From Candidatus Cloacimonadota bacterium (GTDB lineage: Bacteria; Cloacimonadota; Cloacimonadia; Cloacimonadales; TCS61): DNA of 5,465 bases. The stretch spans positions 1 to 5,465 of the forward strand of contig QMNP01000128.1 in assembly GCA_003647825.1 (NCBI GenBank), read 5' to 3'. The notes below the pieces were generated by a model that did not search any database, was not told where the DNA came from, and was given only the letters and a program-made list of their open reading frames with translations. The position numbers were made by a program, and so were the translations under genes. Positions 5,315 through 5,465 of this stretch are shown piece after piece (the first letter of the stretch is position 1; each line of letters starts with the position of its first letter).

Positions 5315-5465
5315 ATGTTAAAAAATTATTTCAAATTAGCATTTCGTAATATTATCAGACAAAAAGGTTTTTCATTCATTAATATCGGTGGCCTGGCAAT
5401 TGGAATGGCTTGCTGTATAATTATTTTACTTTTCATCCAATACGAACTTTCTTATGAAAACATGC
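5315..5465 (+). CDS. FtsX/MacB-type ABC transporter permease, N-terminal start only
   Basis: ATG 5315 follows AAGGG (5302-5306) at eight bases, and 50 codons are visible before the window ends. The protein begins MLKNYFKLAFRNIIRQKGF, continues into a first membrane helix at about residues 20-42 and reaches ELSYENM. Against the complete permease upstream, 27 of these 50 residues are identical without gaps by my own alignment, including the NxxRQK-FS-IN amphipathic entry and the AIG helix signature. It is therefore a paralogue of that gene. Its own leader is long and rich in dyad symmetry, unlike the short gap before the complete permease, which suggests separate regulation. Length, second half and stop are not visible. 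Confidence 0.88.
   Translation, partial: MLKNYFKLAFRNIIRQKGFSFINIGGLAIGMACCIIILLFIQYELSYENM

Overview
This AT-rich window is a run of single-direction (+ strand) genes. It carries three FtsX/MacB-type ABC transporter permease genes: the last 14 codons of one at the left edge, one complete (691-3078), and the first 50 codons of a third at the right edge. Between them lie a GNAT acetyltransferase (61-630), a secreted aspartic-protease-like protein with a PDZ domain (3156-4376), and a small NTF2/SnoaL-fold protein (4594-5010). Closely related permeases in series without a fused ATPase are typical of the Fibrobacteres-Chlorobi-Bacteroidetes (FCB) superphylum. The clear Shine-Dalgarno sequences (AAGGAG, GGAGG, GGAG, AAGGG) fit a Cloacimonadota-like or other non-Bacteroidota FCB lineage better than Bacteroidota, where such sites are usually weak. 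This assignment is an inference from gene style, not from a marker gene.

Layout. Positions 1-45 are the permease tail. Fifteen bases later the acetyltransferase begins, so those two genes are probably co-transcribed. A 60-base gap holding a possible Shine-Dalgarno-masking stem leads to the complete permease. A 77-base gap leads to the protease-like gene, whose true start is set by a GGAG box inside the longest open frame. The 217 bases from 4377 to 4593 hold a perfect 14-bp inverted repeat that encloses the start of a 25-codon, signal-peptide-like open frame. The NTF2-like gene follows. The 304-base gap 5011-5314 has no convincing gene but is the richest regulatory stretch. It holds a 7-bp palindrome, an exact extended -10 promoter (TGTTATAAT), two GTTC-N6-GAAC dyads whose half-sites recur every 10-11 bp from the predicted transcription start, and a long-range 13-bp stem. 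The third permease follows.

How the parts may work together. The permeases belong to a family that couples an ATPase elsewhere in the genome to movement of lipids, peptides or lipoproteins across the envelope. The protease-like protein carries a signal peptide and would act in the periplasm. The acetyltransferase and the NTF2-like protein look cytoplasmic as annotated. No ATP-binding subunit, membrane-fusion protein or outer-membrane channel is encoded here, so the substrate cannot be inferred. I see no RNA gene, CRISPR array, insertion sequence or strong intrinsic terminator. The most notable unexplained signals are the operator-like array ahead of the third permease and the hairpin plus mini-gene ahead of the NTF2-like gene.
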